A DNA stretch of 24,341 nt, from the NCBI GenBank assembly GCA_964532385.1, contig CAZHHW010000049.1:1-24341 (forward strand), in the 5' to 3' direction. Below the pieces are notes generated by a model, which searched no databases, was not told the DNA's origin, and saw nothing but the letters and a program-made list of their open reading frames with translations. This DNA comes from UBA6921 sp964532385. Lineage in GTDB: Bacteria > Pseudomonadota > Gammaproteobacteria > SG8-11. The position numbers and the translations under genes are program-made. Every line of letters begins with the position of its first letter. Within the stretch, counting starts at the first letter, position 1. Positions 1 through 7,931 of this stretch are shown piece after piece.

Positions 1-3
1 TGC

Positions 4-1896
4 ATGCAAAACCAATATCCATTGTGGAAGTATCTGCTCATTGCGCTGATCGTGGTGGCGGGCGCGTTTTATTCATCGCCGAATCTGTTCGGCGAGGACC
101 CCGCCATCCAGATTACCTCGACCCGCACCGCTAAGGTCGAGCCCTCGGTGCAGGGTGATCTGGAAGCTTTGCTGCAGCGGCATCAGATCGCGTTTAAGTC
201 CATTGTGATCGAAGAAGGAAAATTACTGGCGCGGTTTGCCAACACCGACGATCAGATCAAGGCCAAAGCCCACATCGACGAAGAATTATTCAAAGACAGT
301 GAAAAACGCGCCTTCTCCGTGGCGCTGAATCTCGCACCGTCGACGCCGCACTGGATGAGTGCGGTGAGTGCCATGCCGATGTATCTCGGGCTGGATTTGC
401 GCGGCGGGGTGCACTTCCTGATGGAAGTCGACATGAAGGCGGCGATCAGTCAAGCCGTGGAACGTTACACCGGCGATGTGCGCTCGCTGTTGCGTGAAAA
501 GAAAGTGCGTTATGTCAGCGTCGAGCGCCGTCCGTACGTGGCGGGTCAGCGCGGCATGGTGGAGATCACCTTGAGCACGTCCGAAGAGCGCAGCGCCGCG
601 CGCTCGGTGATCGCCAAGGAATACAACCGCCTGGAATTGTCGGAAGACGACAGCGGCGGTAAAGCGGTTTTGATCGCGCGCCTGAGCGAAGCGGAAGAAC
701 GCGAAGTGCGCAGCTTCGCGGTGAAGCAAAACATCATCACCCTGCGCAATCGCGTCAATGCGCTGGGTGTGGCCGAACCGGTGATTCAGCAGCAGGGCCA
801 GGACCGCATCGTGGTGCAATTGCCCGGCGTGCAGGACACTGCCGGCGCCAAGGAAATTCTCGGTGCGACCGCGACGCTGGAATATCGCCTGGTCGACACC
901 GAGCACGACGTGCAGGCCGCGGTGGACGGACGCGTGCCGGCGGGTTCGCAGTTGTACCGCGAACGCAAAGGCACACCGGTGTTGCTCAAGCGCGGTGTGA
1001 TCGTGACCGGCGATCAGATCACCGATGCGTCGTCCGGCCTCGACCAGCAAAATGGTCAACCGGCGGTATATGTGACCCTGGACAGCAAGGGCGCGCGCAA
1101 AATGGGTGAGACCACCAAGGAAAACATCGGCAAGCCGATGGCCGTGGTCTACATCGAAAACACCACCGAAACTAAAATGGTCGATGGTCAGCCGGTGAAA
1201 ACCGCCAAGCGCATCGAAGAAGTCATTAATGTCGCGACCATCCGCGATTCGTTCAGCAAGCGGTTTCAAACCACGGGTCTTGACAGCACCACCGAGGCGC
1301 ACACCTTGGCCTTGCTGCTGCGCGCGGGCGCGCTGGCGGCGCCGATTCAAATTGTCGAGGAGCGCACCGTCGGTCCGAGCCTGGGTGCGGAAAACATCAG
1401 CAAGGGATTTAATTCGACCTTGTACGGGTTCTGCGCGATTGCGATTTTCATGACGATTTACTACTTGATGTTCGGCTTTGTCTCCGTCATCGCGCTGAGC
1501 GTGAATCTGATGCTGCTGATCGCGGTGCTGTCGGTGATGCAGGCCACGCTGACCTTGCCGGGTATGGCCGGTATCGCGTTGACCGTCGGTATGGCCATCG
1601 ATTCCAACGTGTTGATCTTCGAACGTATCCGCGAGGAATTGCGCAACGGCAATACGCCGCAGGCGTCGATCCACGCCGGGTATGAACGCGCCTGGGCGAC
1701 CATCTTCGACTCCAACATCACGATTCTGATCGCGGGTTTCGCGCTGTTTCTGCTGGGCTCGGGCCCGATCCGCGGCTTCGCCGTGGTGTTGTGCATCGGG
1801 ATTCTCACCTCCATGTTCAGCGCCGTGCTGGTCTCGCGCGCCTTGATCAATCTGATCTACGGCGGCCGCAAGGTATCGAAGCTTGCCATCGGCTGA
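4..1896 (+). CDS. secD: Protein translocase subunit SecD
   Basis: SecD works with SecF in the inner membrane to pull exported proteins out of the SecYEG channel into the periplasm, powered by the proton gradient. The 630-residue product is close to the usual length for proteobacteria (about 615). A first membrane helix lies at about residues 9-28. The conserved LGLDLRGG motif is at 128-135, followed by the large periplasmic P1 domain. A block of five membrane helices runs from about 470 to 610, with the RND-type motif GMAIDSNVLIFERIR near 530-545. The first in-frame ATG gives the typical N-terminus (MQNQYPLWKY), so the gene appears complete although it begins three bases into the window. SecF lies downstream but about 330 bp away, with a palindromic repeat between them, where the two genes are usually nearly adjacent. 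An upstream yajC would be expected but is outside the window. Confidence 0.97.
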   Translation: MQNQYPLWKYLLIALIVVAGAFYSSPNLFGEDPAIQITSTRTAKVEPSVQGDLEALLQRHQIAFKSIVIEEGKLLARFANTDDQIKAKAHIDEELFKDSEKRAFSVALNLAPSTPHWMSAVSAMPMYLGLDLRGGVHFLMEVDMKAAISQAVERYTGDVRSLLREKKVRYVSVERRPYVAGQRGMVEITLSTSEERSAARSVIAKEYNRLELSEDDSGGKAVLIARLSEAEEREVRSFAVKQNIITLRNRVNALGVAEPVIQQQGQDRIVVQLPGVQDTAGAKEILGATATLEYRLVDTEHDVQAAVDGRVPAGSQLYRERKGTPVLLKRGVIVTGDQITDASSGLDQQNGQPAVYVTLDSKGARKMGETTKENIGKPMAVVYIENTTETKMVDGQPVKTAKRIEEVINVATIRDSFSKRFQTTGLDSTTEAHTLALLLRAGALAAPIQIVEERTVGPSLGAENISKGFNSTLYGFCAIAIFMTIYYLMFGFVSVIALSVNLMLLIAVLSVMQATLTLPGMAGIALTVGMAIDSNVLIFERIREELRNGNTPQASIHAGYERAWATIFDSNITILIAGFALFLLGSGPIRGFAVVLCIGILTSMFSAVLVSRALINLIYGGRKVSKLAIG

Positions 1897-1970
1897 GTTG
1901 AGTGAGGCCATGTGCTTTGTCCATCTTGGAAACCAAGATTACATAACACCTGACTGCTTGAACGGAGAAT

Positions 1971-2116
1971 CCCTTCCCCCTGCAAGGGGGAAGGTTACGA
2001 CTGCATGGATGCAGGAGGTAGAGCAACGCAGGAGCAGTTGCCGAGGATGGGGGTGATGATAAAAAGACGGTGTTTGAACACCCCCATCCCAGCCTTCCCC
2101 CTTGCAGGGGGAAGGG
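1971..2116. repeat. Palindromic MITE-like repeat between secD and secF
   Basis: Two 24-base arms, at 1971-1994 and 2093-2116, are exact reverse complements of each other. Each arm is itself a near-palindrome (CCTTCCCCC, TGCAAG or CTTGCA, GGGGGAAGG). Inside them a second inverted pair, GGATGGGGGTG at 2045-2055 and CACCCCCATCC at 2079-2089, flanks a short AT-richer loop. The roughly 146-bp unit can therefore fold into nested hairpins. It contains no credible ORF. This is the architecture of a non-autonomous palindromic intergenic repeat (REP/MITE class); I see no clear target-site duplication. The flanks 1897-1970 and 2117-2223 hold nothing I can call beyond the secF ribosome binding site. An isolated TTGACA lies at 2144-2149 with no good -10 behind it. 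Confidence 0.75.
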
Positions 2117-2223
2117 GCTAACTTTTGTGCAGTGCATGGGTTCTTGACAATTTAATGTTCCGTATTTGCGACCCAAATCGATTAGACGCGCACATCCAGT
2201 ACACCACTTAACAGGAGTCGGTC

Positions 2224-3159
2224 ATGGAATTATTCAGAATTAAAAGCGACATACCGTTCATGAGTTACGGACGGTTGACGACGAGTATTTCCGCCGTCAC
2301 ATTCTTGCTTGCGGTGCTGTTCCTTGCGTTACGCGGATTGAATTTGGGGATCGACTTCACCGGCGGTACGCTTCTGGAGCTCAATTACAAGCAGCCTGCC
2401 GATCTGGCTAAAATTCGCACCACGCTGGAAGGGTTGGATTTAAAAGACGCGACGGTGCAAAACTTCGGCACCGCGCTCGACGTGCTGATCCGCGTGCCGG
2501 TCAAGCACGATGCCTCCGCATCGAAACTCAGCGATACCGTCATCGGCGCATTGCGCCAGCAGGATGCGTCGCTGGAAGTGCGGCGCGTGGAATTTGTCGG
2601 CCCGCAGGTGGGCGAAGAACTCTATAACTACGGCGGTCTGGCGTTGCTGCTGGTGGTGTTCGGCATCATGGTGTATCTGGCGATCCGTTTCGAGTGGCGT
2701 TTCTCGGTCGCGGCGATCATCGCCAACCTGCATGACGTGATTATTATCTTGGGATTCTTCGCATTTTTTCAGTGGGAGTTTTCGTTGACCGTGGTGGCCG
2801 CCTTGTTGGCGGTGCTGGGTTATTCGGTCAACGAGTCGGTCGTGGTGTTCGACCGGATTCGCGAGAATTTCCGCAAGATGCGCAAGGCTACGGTGCCGGA
2901 AGTTATCAATAACGCCATCACGCGCACCATGTCGCGCACCATCATGACCCACGCGATGACGCAGACCATGGTGTTCTCGATGCTGTTGCTGGGCGGAGAC
3001 GTTTTGTTCTATTTCGCGCTGGCGCTGACCATCGGAATTTTATTCGGCATTTACTCGTCGGTGCTGGTGGCGAGCCCAATCGTGATGTGGCTGGGAATTT
3101 CGCGCGAGAACCTGATGCCGGTCAAGAAAGAAGGCGCCGAGGTTGACTCGCTGCCGTAG
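2224..3159 (+). CDS. secF: Protein translocase subunit SecF
   Basis: SecF is the partner of SecD in the SecDF export motor of the inner membrane. The 311-residue protein has a first membrane helix at about 20-39, then the signature GIDFTGGTLLEL at 42-53, a periplasmic domain, and five further membrane helices from about 130. The RND-type motif NESVVVFDRIREN lies in the fourth helix region, matching the related motif in SecD. Length agrees with the family (about 310-325). The ATG is preceded by a good ribosome binding site, AGGAG, 6 bases upstream. The distance from secD means secF may need its own promoter or depend on transcription through the intervening repeat. Downstream the sequence enters the assembly gap after about 50 bases, so the 3' neighbour is uncertain. 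Confidence 0.97.
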   Translation: MELFRIKSDIPFMSYGRLTTSISAVTFLLAVLFLALRGLNLGIDFTGGTLLELNYKQPADLAKIRTTLEGLDLKDATVQNFGTALDVLIRVPVKHDASASKLSDTVIGALRQQDASLEVRRVEFVGPQVGEELYNYGGLALLLVVFGIMVYLAIRFEWRFSVAAIIANLHDVIIILGFFAFFQWEFSLTVVAALLAVLGYSVNESVVVFDRIRENFRKMRKATVPEVINNAITRTMSRTIMTHAMTQTMVFSMLLLGGDVLFYFALALTIGILFGIYSSVLVASPIVMWLGISRENLMPVKKEGAEVDSLP

Positions 3160-3212
3160 TAGATCATTCTTCTTCGGGCTGTTTTCGAAGCAAAATAATT
3201 CCTGAATGAAAA

Positions 3213-3312
3213 NNNNNNNNNNNNNNNNNNNNNNNNNNNNNNNNNNNNNNNNNNNNNNNNNNNNNNNNNNNNNNNNNNNNNNNNNNNNNNNNNNNNNNNN
3301 NNNNNNNNNNNN
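3213..3312. other. Assembly gap of 100 Ns
   Basis: Exactly 100 undetermined bases separate secF from cheV. A round 100 is the usual placeholder for a scaffold join of unknown size. The true distance, and any gene between secF and cheV, cannot be known from this sequence. The 53 bases between the secF stop and the gap (3160-3212) carry no gene or clear terminator. Confidence 0.98.
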
Positions 3313-3321
3313 CGCGCGCTT

Positions 3322-4290
3322 CTAGAGCGCCGCCTTGGCTTTTTTATCCTGTTCCAAAAAGGGCGTCAGCGATTTCGATAATTCCATGGGATCGAACTTG
3401 GCGACATAACCGTCCGCGCCGATGCGCTTACCCATCGCCACATTGGTGGCGGCCGACAACGACGAATGCATCACTACCGGAATTCCTTTGAAGCGCGGGT
3501 CCTGCTTGATTTTCATGGTGAGCACATAACCATCCATTTCCGGCATTTCCACATCGGTAAGTACGACGCTGATCAAATCTGTCAACACCGTATTATTTGC
3601 GCTCGCGCGTTCGGCCATGTCCTGTAATTTCTGCCAGGCTTCGGCGCCGTTGTTCGCGCTGACGTATTTCACACCCATCTGGTCCAGCAATGAGGAAATG
3701 CGTTTGCGTGCCACGGTGGAGTCGTCGGCAAATACGACCATGCCGGGTTCTTTCGAGCGCACGATTTCAGACAGGTTTTCATGGATGTCTTCGCCACCCA
3801 CAGCGGCAGAGAGTAACTTCTCGACGTCCAGCACCATGACGATGCGGCCATCGGGAATTTCACAAACCGCGGTAATAAGTCCGCCCAATTGATGCGACAT
3901 CAACGAAGGCGGCGACTTTAATTGGCCCCATTCGAGCCGCAAGATATGGTCGACAGACTGCACTAAAAATCCCTGAATGGTGCGGTTGTACTCCGTCACC
4001 ATCAACACTTGCGGTTTGTTGCTGATTTGAATGTCGCAAAAATGCGCCAGATTAAGCACCGGAATCATCGAACCGCGCAGGCTGATCATACCCTCCACTC
4101 CCGGCGGCATGTCCGGAGCGTGGGTGATGTCCGGCACCTTCATCACTTCACGAACTTTAAAGACATTGATGCCAAACACTTCGTCGCGTCCGGTACGCGC
4201 ATCATGGCCCAAACTGAATAACAGCACTTCGAGCTTGTTGGTGCCCGCAAGCTTGGTACGTTCATCAACTTGTTGCAGAACATTAGCCAT
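3322..4290 (-). CDS. cheV: Chemotaxis protein CheV (CheW-REC fusion)
   Basis: CheV couples chemoreceptors to the CheA kinase and is itself tuned by phosphorylation. The 322-residue protein has an N-terminal CheW-like domain (about 18-165, with the typical GVEGMISLRGSMIPVLNL stretch at 64-81). A response-regulator receiver domain follows at about 183-315. The receiver keeps its acidic pair D189-D190, the phosphoacceptor D246 in LTDVEMPEMDG, S276/S277, and the conserved lysine K298 in VAKFD. Length is normal for CheV. The ATG has only a weak upstream GAAGG, but the N-terminus matches the family. No other chemotaxis gene is visible here; the next gene on the same strand is a sensor kinase. Its 3' end lies 9 bases from the assembly gap, so the downstream context is lost. 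Confidence 0.95.
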   Translation of the reverse strand: MANVLQQVDERTKLAGTNKLEVLLFSLGHDARTGRDEVFGINVFKVREVMKVPDITHAPDMPPGVEGMISLRGSMIPVLNLAHFCDIQISNKPQVLMVTEYNRTIQGFLVQSVDHILRLEWGQLKSPPSLMSHQLGGLITAVCEIPDGRIVMVLDVEKLLSAAVGGEDIHENLSEIVRSKEPGMVVFADDSTVARKRISSLLDQMGVKYVSANNGAEAWQKLQDMAERASANNTVLTDLISVVLTDVEMPEMDGYVLTMKIKQDPRFKGIPVVMHSSLSAATNVAMGKRIGADGYVAKFDPMELSKSLTPFLEQDKKAKAAL

Positions 4291-4542
4291 GGCTCGATAT
4301 GCCTTCAGTTAGCCTTGTGTATCGGGGAATCGGCGCGCACCGCAATGGTCAAAGCCCCGCGCAACGCGCCTTTGGCTGATGTATCGGCAAGATCGAAAAA
4401 CAAATGAGTCGCCAAACGGCCATGAACAGCTTTTCCGTTCGATGCAGATCGTTGGCACCGGATAGATGAAGATCGTGCCTTATTTACGGAGTGGAGCGGC
4501 AACGACGTATGGCAAACGTGGATGTGGATCGGATTCGCATGC
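4291..4542. other. Intergenic region upstream of cheV, no gene seen
   Basis: These 252 bases lie between the end of the histidine kinase gene and the start of cheV, both on the minus strand. Open frames here are short or are continuations of shadows of the kinase gene. I see no RNA gene, no convincing sigma-70 promoter and no clear terminator. The distance suggests cheV has its own promoter. Confidence 0.5.
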
Positions 4543-6099
4543 TCAATCCGGCTGGAGCGTGAAGTAGAACGTTGCTCCCGCGCCGGGAGCAGATTCCGCC
4601 CAGATGCGTCCGCCATGGCGGACGCAGACGCGCTGCACGATGGAAAGGCCGATGCCGGTGCCTTCGAATTCGTCGGCGCGATGCAGTCTTTGAAATACGC
4701 TGAACAGTTTACCGGCGTATTGCATGTCGAAACCCGCGCCATTGTCTTTCACGAAGAAAATCTTGGATTCGGTGTCCGGCGATTCGCGGCAACCGATCTC
4801 GATCGCGGCGCCCGGCGTCTTGCCGGTAAACTTGATGGCGTTGCCGAGCAGATTGAGCAAAGCCTGTTTGAGCAATGCCCGGTCGGCCTTGACCGTACCG
4901 AGTTTGCCGATGGAGATATCAATCGTGCGGGAGGTGTTTTGGCTCAGCAGTTCGTTAATGATTTCACGCACGAAATCTTCCAGCGGCACGAGCTCGGTCT
5001 TGACAGGTTGGCGGTTAAAATGGGCGAGGGCGAGCAGATCCTCGATCAGTCCCGCCATGCGTTGCACACTGCCGCGCACGAGCGTAAGCAACCGGCGCCC
5101 TTCCGTATCCAGACGATCGCCATAATTCTTTTCCAGAATGCTGGTGAAACCATCCACCGCACGCAGCGGCGCACGTAAATCGTGCGATACGGAATAGGAA
5201 AACGCTTCAAGCTCTTTGTTGGCCGCTTGCAGTTGCGAAGTGCGTTCCGCCAGTTTGAAATAAAGGGCGCTGTTCTCGAACAGCAGCATGACGAGCACAA
5301 AGCTTGACGCCAGCAATCCATAAATTCGGCCGGCGTAAAAGCCGAGATCGAAACGGCCGGCGTTGAGCACCGCGGACAAGGCGATGTCGAAAATCCAGGA
5401 GCACACCACGACCATCAGCCAAAGATCGAGCATCGTATGCGGCCGTCGCCGCCACAATATGCTCAAGGCGATAAAGCTCAATGCCCAAACACTCCCGACG
5501 ACAAAAATCATCACGGGCGAATAGTGGTTCCCGATCATGATCGGCGGCAAAAGATCATGGCCGACGGTGGCAATAAGCGCGAGCCCCGACACGGTGGTGA
5601 GGACGACGGCGATGCCGGAGGCGATGCTGCCCCGGCTGTAGTTTTGTTTGGCCTCGTGGGGATTGTTTTTGAGTAGTGCATACGCGATGACAAAGGCGGG
5701 GAAACCGCCATGCCAAAACATATAAATCCAGGCGGTTGTCTGAGGACCGGCACCCAACCCAGTTTCGGAAAACAGCCCCGGAAACGACAGCGTATGCACG
5801 ATGAGCATGATTGCCGTGAACAGGTAACCGCATGCCAGGATCATTAACGCACGCGAGCGTACGATGCGCAGTTGCGAAAACAACAGCATCGCGGTCATGA
5901 AATCAGTCACGATCAGCGCCGTTTGATACACCGGAATGAATGCAAACACTTTCGCCAATTGCACTTTTGCAAAAGGCGCGGTGACGATGAAGAAGGCGGC
6001 CAGTATCAGTACAACGGTAAGAGCGAGGCGGCGCTCACCAGACTGCGCCGGTAAGGTGGAGAGAATTGCAACAGGATCGTCCGCGCCGTTTTGGGTCAT
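4543..6099 (-). CDS. MASE4-type membrane sensor histidine kinase
   Basis: This is a predicted inner-membrane two-component sensor kinase of 518 residues. The first about 275 residues form seven or eight hydrophobic helices with the pattern of the MASE4 sensor domain (LSTLPAQSGERRLAL, then APFAKVQLAKVFAFIP). A short coiled linker (about 283-300) leads to a HisKA domain with the phosphoacceptor H306 in SYSVSHDLRAPLRAVDGF. The HATPase domain has N-box residues N416 and N420, the G1 box DNGAGFD at 452-458 and the G2 box GTGIGLSIV. All catalytic boxes look intact. The open frame continues upstream to 6270, but I chose the ATG at 6099 because MASE4 proteins start close to LSTLPAQS and the extra 57 residues look non-coding. 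No strong ribosome binding site is visible. No response regulator is adjacent; cheV downstream has a receiver domain, but nothing in the sequence shows that they interact. Confidence 0.88.
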   Translation of the reverse strand: MTQNGADDPVAILSTLPAQSGERRLALTVVLILAAFFIVTAPFAKVQLAKVFAFIPVYQTALIVTDFMTAMLLFSQLRIVRSRALMILACGYLFTAIMLIVHTLSFPGLFSETGLGAGPQTTAWIYMFWHGGFPAFVIAYALLKNNPHEAKQNYSRGSIASGIAVVLTTVSGLALIATVGHDLLPPIMIGNHYSPVMIFVVGSVWALSFIALSILWRRRPHTMLDLWLMVVVCSWIFDIALSAVLNAGRFDLGFYAGRIYGLLASSFVLVMLLFENSALYFKLAERTSQLQAANKELEAFSYSVSHDLRAPLRAVDGFTSILEKNYGDRLDTEGRRLLTLVRGSVQRMAGLIEDLLALAHFNRQPVKTELVPLEDFVREIINELLSQNTSRTIDISIGKLGTVKADRALLKQALLNLLGNAIKFTGKTPGAAIEIGCRESPDTESKIFFVKDNGAGFDMQYAGKLFSVFQRLHRADEFEGTGIGLSIVQRVCVRHGGRIWAESAPGAGATFYFTLQPD

Positions 6100-6519
6100 G
6101 TCAATTTTCGTAACATTGGCTGGGCGCGCCGCTGTTATCGCTATGGTTGTTGTGAATGATAGATCGTTCTGGTCGCGCGGTTTTTTTGCGCAGGCACTTG
6201 AACATAAGCCGGAGCAAAGATTGACGACCGCACAGGCTTTGAATATCGGCAAGGCCGTGCGGAAGTTCAATTTCCTGGTGGGTGTTTGCGGTGAAGCCGG
6301 TCAGCCAAAAAGCCCAGATTTGTTGTTCCATAAGCGCAGCGCTCAGCGCATTGCCAGGTACATTAGTGGTGGCTGTTATTCACCCGAAAGTCGTATCACT
6401 CTCACAGATAAGCAAAGGAAGCGATCCGGGATTATTTGAGCGATTTATGTTGGATTCACTTCTTGCGTACAGGCGATCCTTCGAGTAAAACATGTCGCAG
6501 TTCGTGGCATCGGAACCGC
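6100..6519. other. Divergent intergenic region, kinase to surE
   Basis: These 420 bases separate the minus-strand kinase from surE on the plus strand and must hold promoters for both. Several short open frames exist, including extensions of both neighbouring genes, but none has a recognisable product or ribosome binding site. A GC-rich stretch followed by seven Ts (6181-6187) is not preceded by a clear stem. I could not place a convincing promoter, RNA gene or repeat. Confidence 0.45.
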
Positions 6520-7269
6520 ATGCGTATTCTCATCAGCAACGACGATGGCTATCAGGCTCCTGGGATAGTAGCGCTTGCGCATGAGCTGGCGCAGATCGCG
6601 GAAATTTTTGTGGTCGCGCCCGACCGGAATCGCAGCGGTGCCAGCAACTCCCTCACGCTTGAACATCCCATTCGCGCCTCCCTCGGTGAAAACGGTTTTA
6701 CCCGCGTGGACGGCACACCCACCGATTGCGTGCATCTGGCCATTACGGGTCTGCTCGAACATGAGCCCGATATGGTGGTGTCGGGAATCAATGCCGGAGC
6801 AAACCTGGGCGACGACACTTTATATTCCGGCACGGTCGCCGCCGCTGTGGAAGGGCGTTTCCTGGGACTCCCTGCGATTGCCGTTTCATTGATGGGTCAT
6901 CAACCGCAGCATTATGCGACCGCCGCCCGCGTCGCACGCGTCTTGGTGTTACGCTTGCGCGACGATCCCTTGCCCGCCGATTCCATTTTGAATGTCAACG
7001 TGCCCGATGTGCCTTGGGAGGCATTGGCGGGTTTCGAAGCGACGCGGCTGGGACGGCGGCATAAATCCGAAAGCGTGGTGAAATCCGCCGATCCGCGCGG
7101 ACGTCCGATCTATTGGGTGGGCCCCTCGGGACCCGAACAGGATGCGGGGCCAGGTACTGACTTTAATGCGGTTAAAAGCAAGCGTGTGTCCATCACGCCG
7201 TTGCAGGTGGACTTGACACATTATGCCGCGCTCGATCAGGTGGCGCGCTGGGTGAAGGGGGTTTCTTGA
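6520..7269 (+). CDS. surE: 5'/3'-nucleotidase SurE
   Basis: SurE is a divalent-metal-dependent phosphatase acting on nucleoside 5'- and 3'-monophosphates and short polyphosphate, linked to stationary-phase survival. The 249-residue product is close to the E. coli length. The metal ligands are all in place: D8 and D9 in ISNDDGYQAPG, S39 in RNRSGASNS, and N91 in VSGINAGANLGDDT. The frame is open upstream to 6436, but the ATG at 6520 gives the canonical start MRILISNDDG. The ribosome binding site is weak (CGGAA). The stop codon overlaps the TTG start of pcm, and the order surE-pcm-nlpD-rpoS is the classic gammaproteobacterial arrangement. Confidence 0.96.
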   Translation: MRILISNDDGYQAPGIVALAHELAQIAEIFVVAPDRNRSGASNSLTLEHPIRASLGENGFTRVDGTPTDCVHLAITGLLEHEPDMVVSGINAGANLGDDTLYSGTVAAAVEGRFLGLPAIAVSLMGHQPQHYATAARVARVLVLRLRDDPLPADSILNVNVPDVPWEALAGFEATRLGRRHKSESVVKSADPRGRPIYWVGPSGPEQDAGPGTDFNAVKSKRVSITPLQVDLTHYAALDQVARWVKGVS

Positions 7270-7931
7270 ATTCAACACCGGATATGCGCGGCATCGGCAT
7301 GACTTCGCAGCGCACGCGCGAACGTCTGGTGCAGCGGCTGGCGCAAGAAGGCATTACCAGCGGCGAGGTATTGCAGGCGATACGCAATACTCCGCGGCAT
7401 ATTTTCATGGACGAAGCGCTGGCCAGCCGCGCCTACGAGGATGTGTCATTGCCCATCGGTCATGGCCAAACGATTTCACAACCGTTCACGGTGGCGCGCA
7501 TGACGGAAGCCTTGTTTGCGGCGGGTCCCTTGCGCAAGGTGCTGGAAGTCGGTACCGGTTCGGGCTATCAGACCGCCGTGCTGGCGCAATTGGCCGCTGA
7601 GGTTTACAGCGTTGAACGGATTCGCGCCTTGCAAACCCAGGCGCGCGCGCGTCTGGCGTCGCTGCGCCTGAATAACGTGCACTATAAATACAGCGACGGC
7701 AGTTGGGGTTGGCCGGAAGAGGCGCCATATGATGGCATTATTGTAACGGCCGCGCCTTTGGAAACGCCGCTGTCCTTGCTGGAACAGCTTGGCGTTGGCG
7801 GACGCCTGGTGATTCCTACCGGCGGTTCGCAACAGCAGCAGTTATTGCTTTATGTGCGTACGCGCGATGGTTTTGAACGCGAAGATTTGCACAAAGTCCG
7901 GTTTGTGGCATTGCGTGGCGGGCGAGAGTAG
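7266..7931 (+). CDS. pcm: Protein-L-isoaspartate O-methyltransferase
   Basis: Pcm methylates abnormal L-isoaspartyl residues in ageing proteins, using S-adenosylmethionine, to begin their repair in the cytoplasm. The sequence has the family block LPIGHGQTISQPFTVARM and the SAM-binding motif I VLEVGTGSGYQ. From the TTG at 7266 it is 221 residues long. That TTG overlaps the surE stop (TTGA) and follows a strong GAAGGGGG, which favours translational coupling. The ATG at 7299 would give MTSQRTRERL, the N-terminus most like relatives, and is a good alternative. Both starts keep the whole enzyme. The 3' end overlaps the start of nlpD. Confidence 0.95.
   Translation: MNSTPDMRGIGMTSQRTRERLVQRLAQEGITSGEVLQAIRNTPRHIFMDEALASRAYEDVSLPIGHGQTISQPFTVARMTEALFAAGPLRKVLEVGTGSGYQTAVLAQLAAEVYSVERIRALQTQARARLASLRLNNVHYKYSDGSWGWPEEAPYDGIIVTAAPLETPLSLLEQLGVGGRLVIPTGGSQQQQLLLYVRTRDGFEREDLHKVRFVALRGGRE

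Noticed and set aside
286..1911. 541-codon open frame antisense to secD
   Set aside because: It is the mirror of a GC-biased coding strand; the translation is rich in His, Arg, Gln and Asp without any domain, while secD on the plus strand is unmistakable.
1971..2116. CRISPR or transposon terminal repeats
   Set aside because: There are only two arms in inverted orientation, no regularly spaced direct repeats and no transposase ORF between them.
2144..2149. TTGACA as a -35 box for secF
   Set aside because: No acceptable -10 sequence lies 15-18 bases downstream (the region reads TATTTGCGACC), so a promoter cannot be supported.
6100..6270. 57-residue N-terminal extension of the histidine kinase
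   Set aside because: The frame is open, but the residues look random (Cys/Ala/Thr rich, no hydrophobic pattern) and MASE4 proteins start near the internal ATG at 6099.
5936..6439. 167-codon plus-strand open frame between kinase and surE
   Set aside because: Half of it is antisense to the kinase, it has no ribosome binding site, and the product matches nothing I know.
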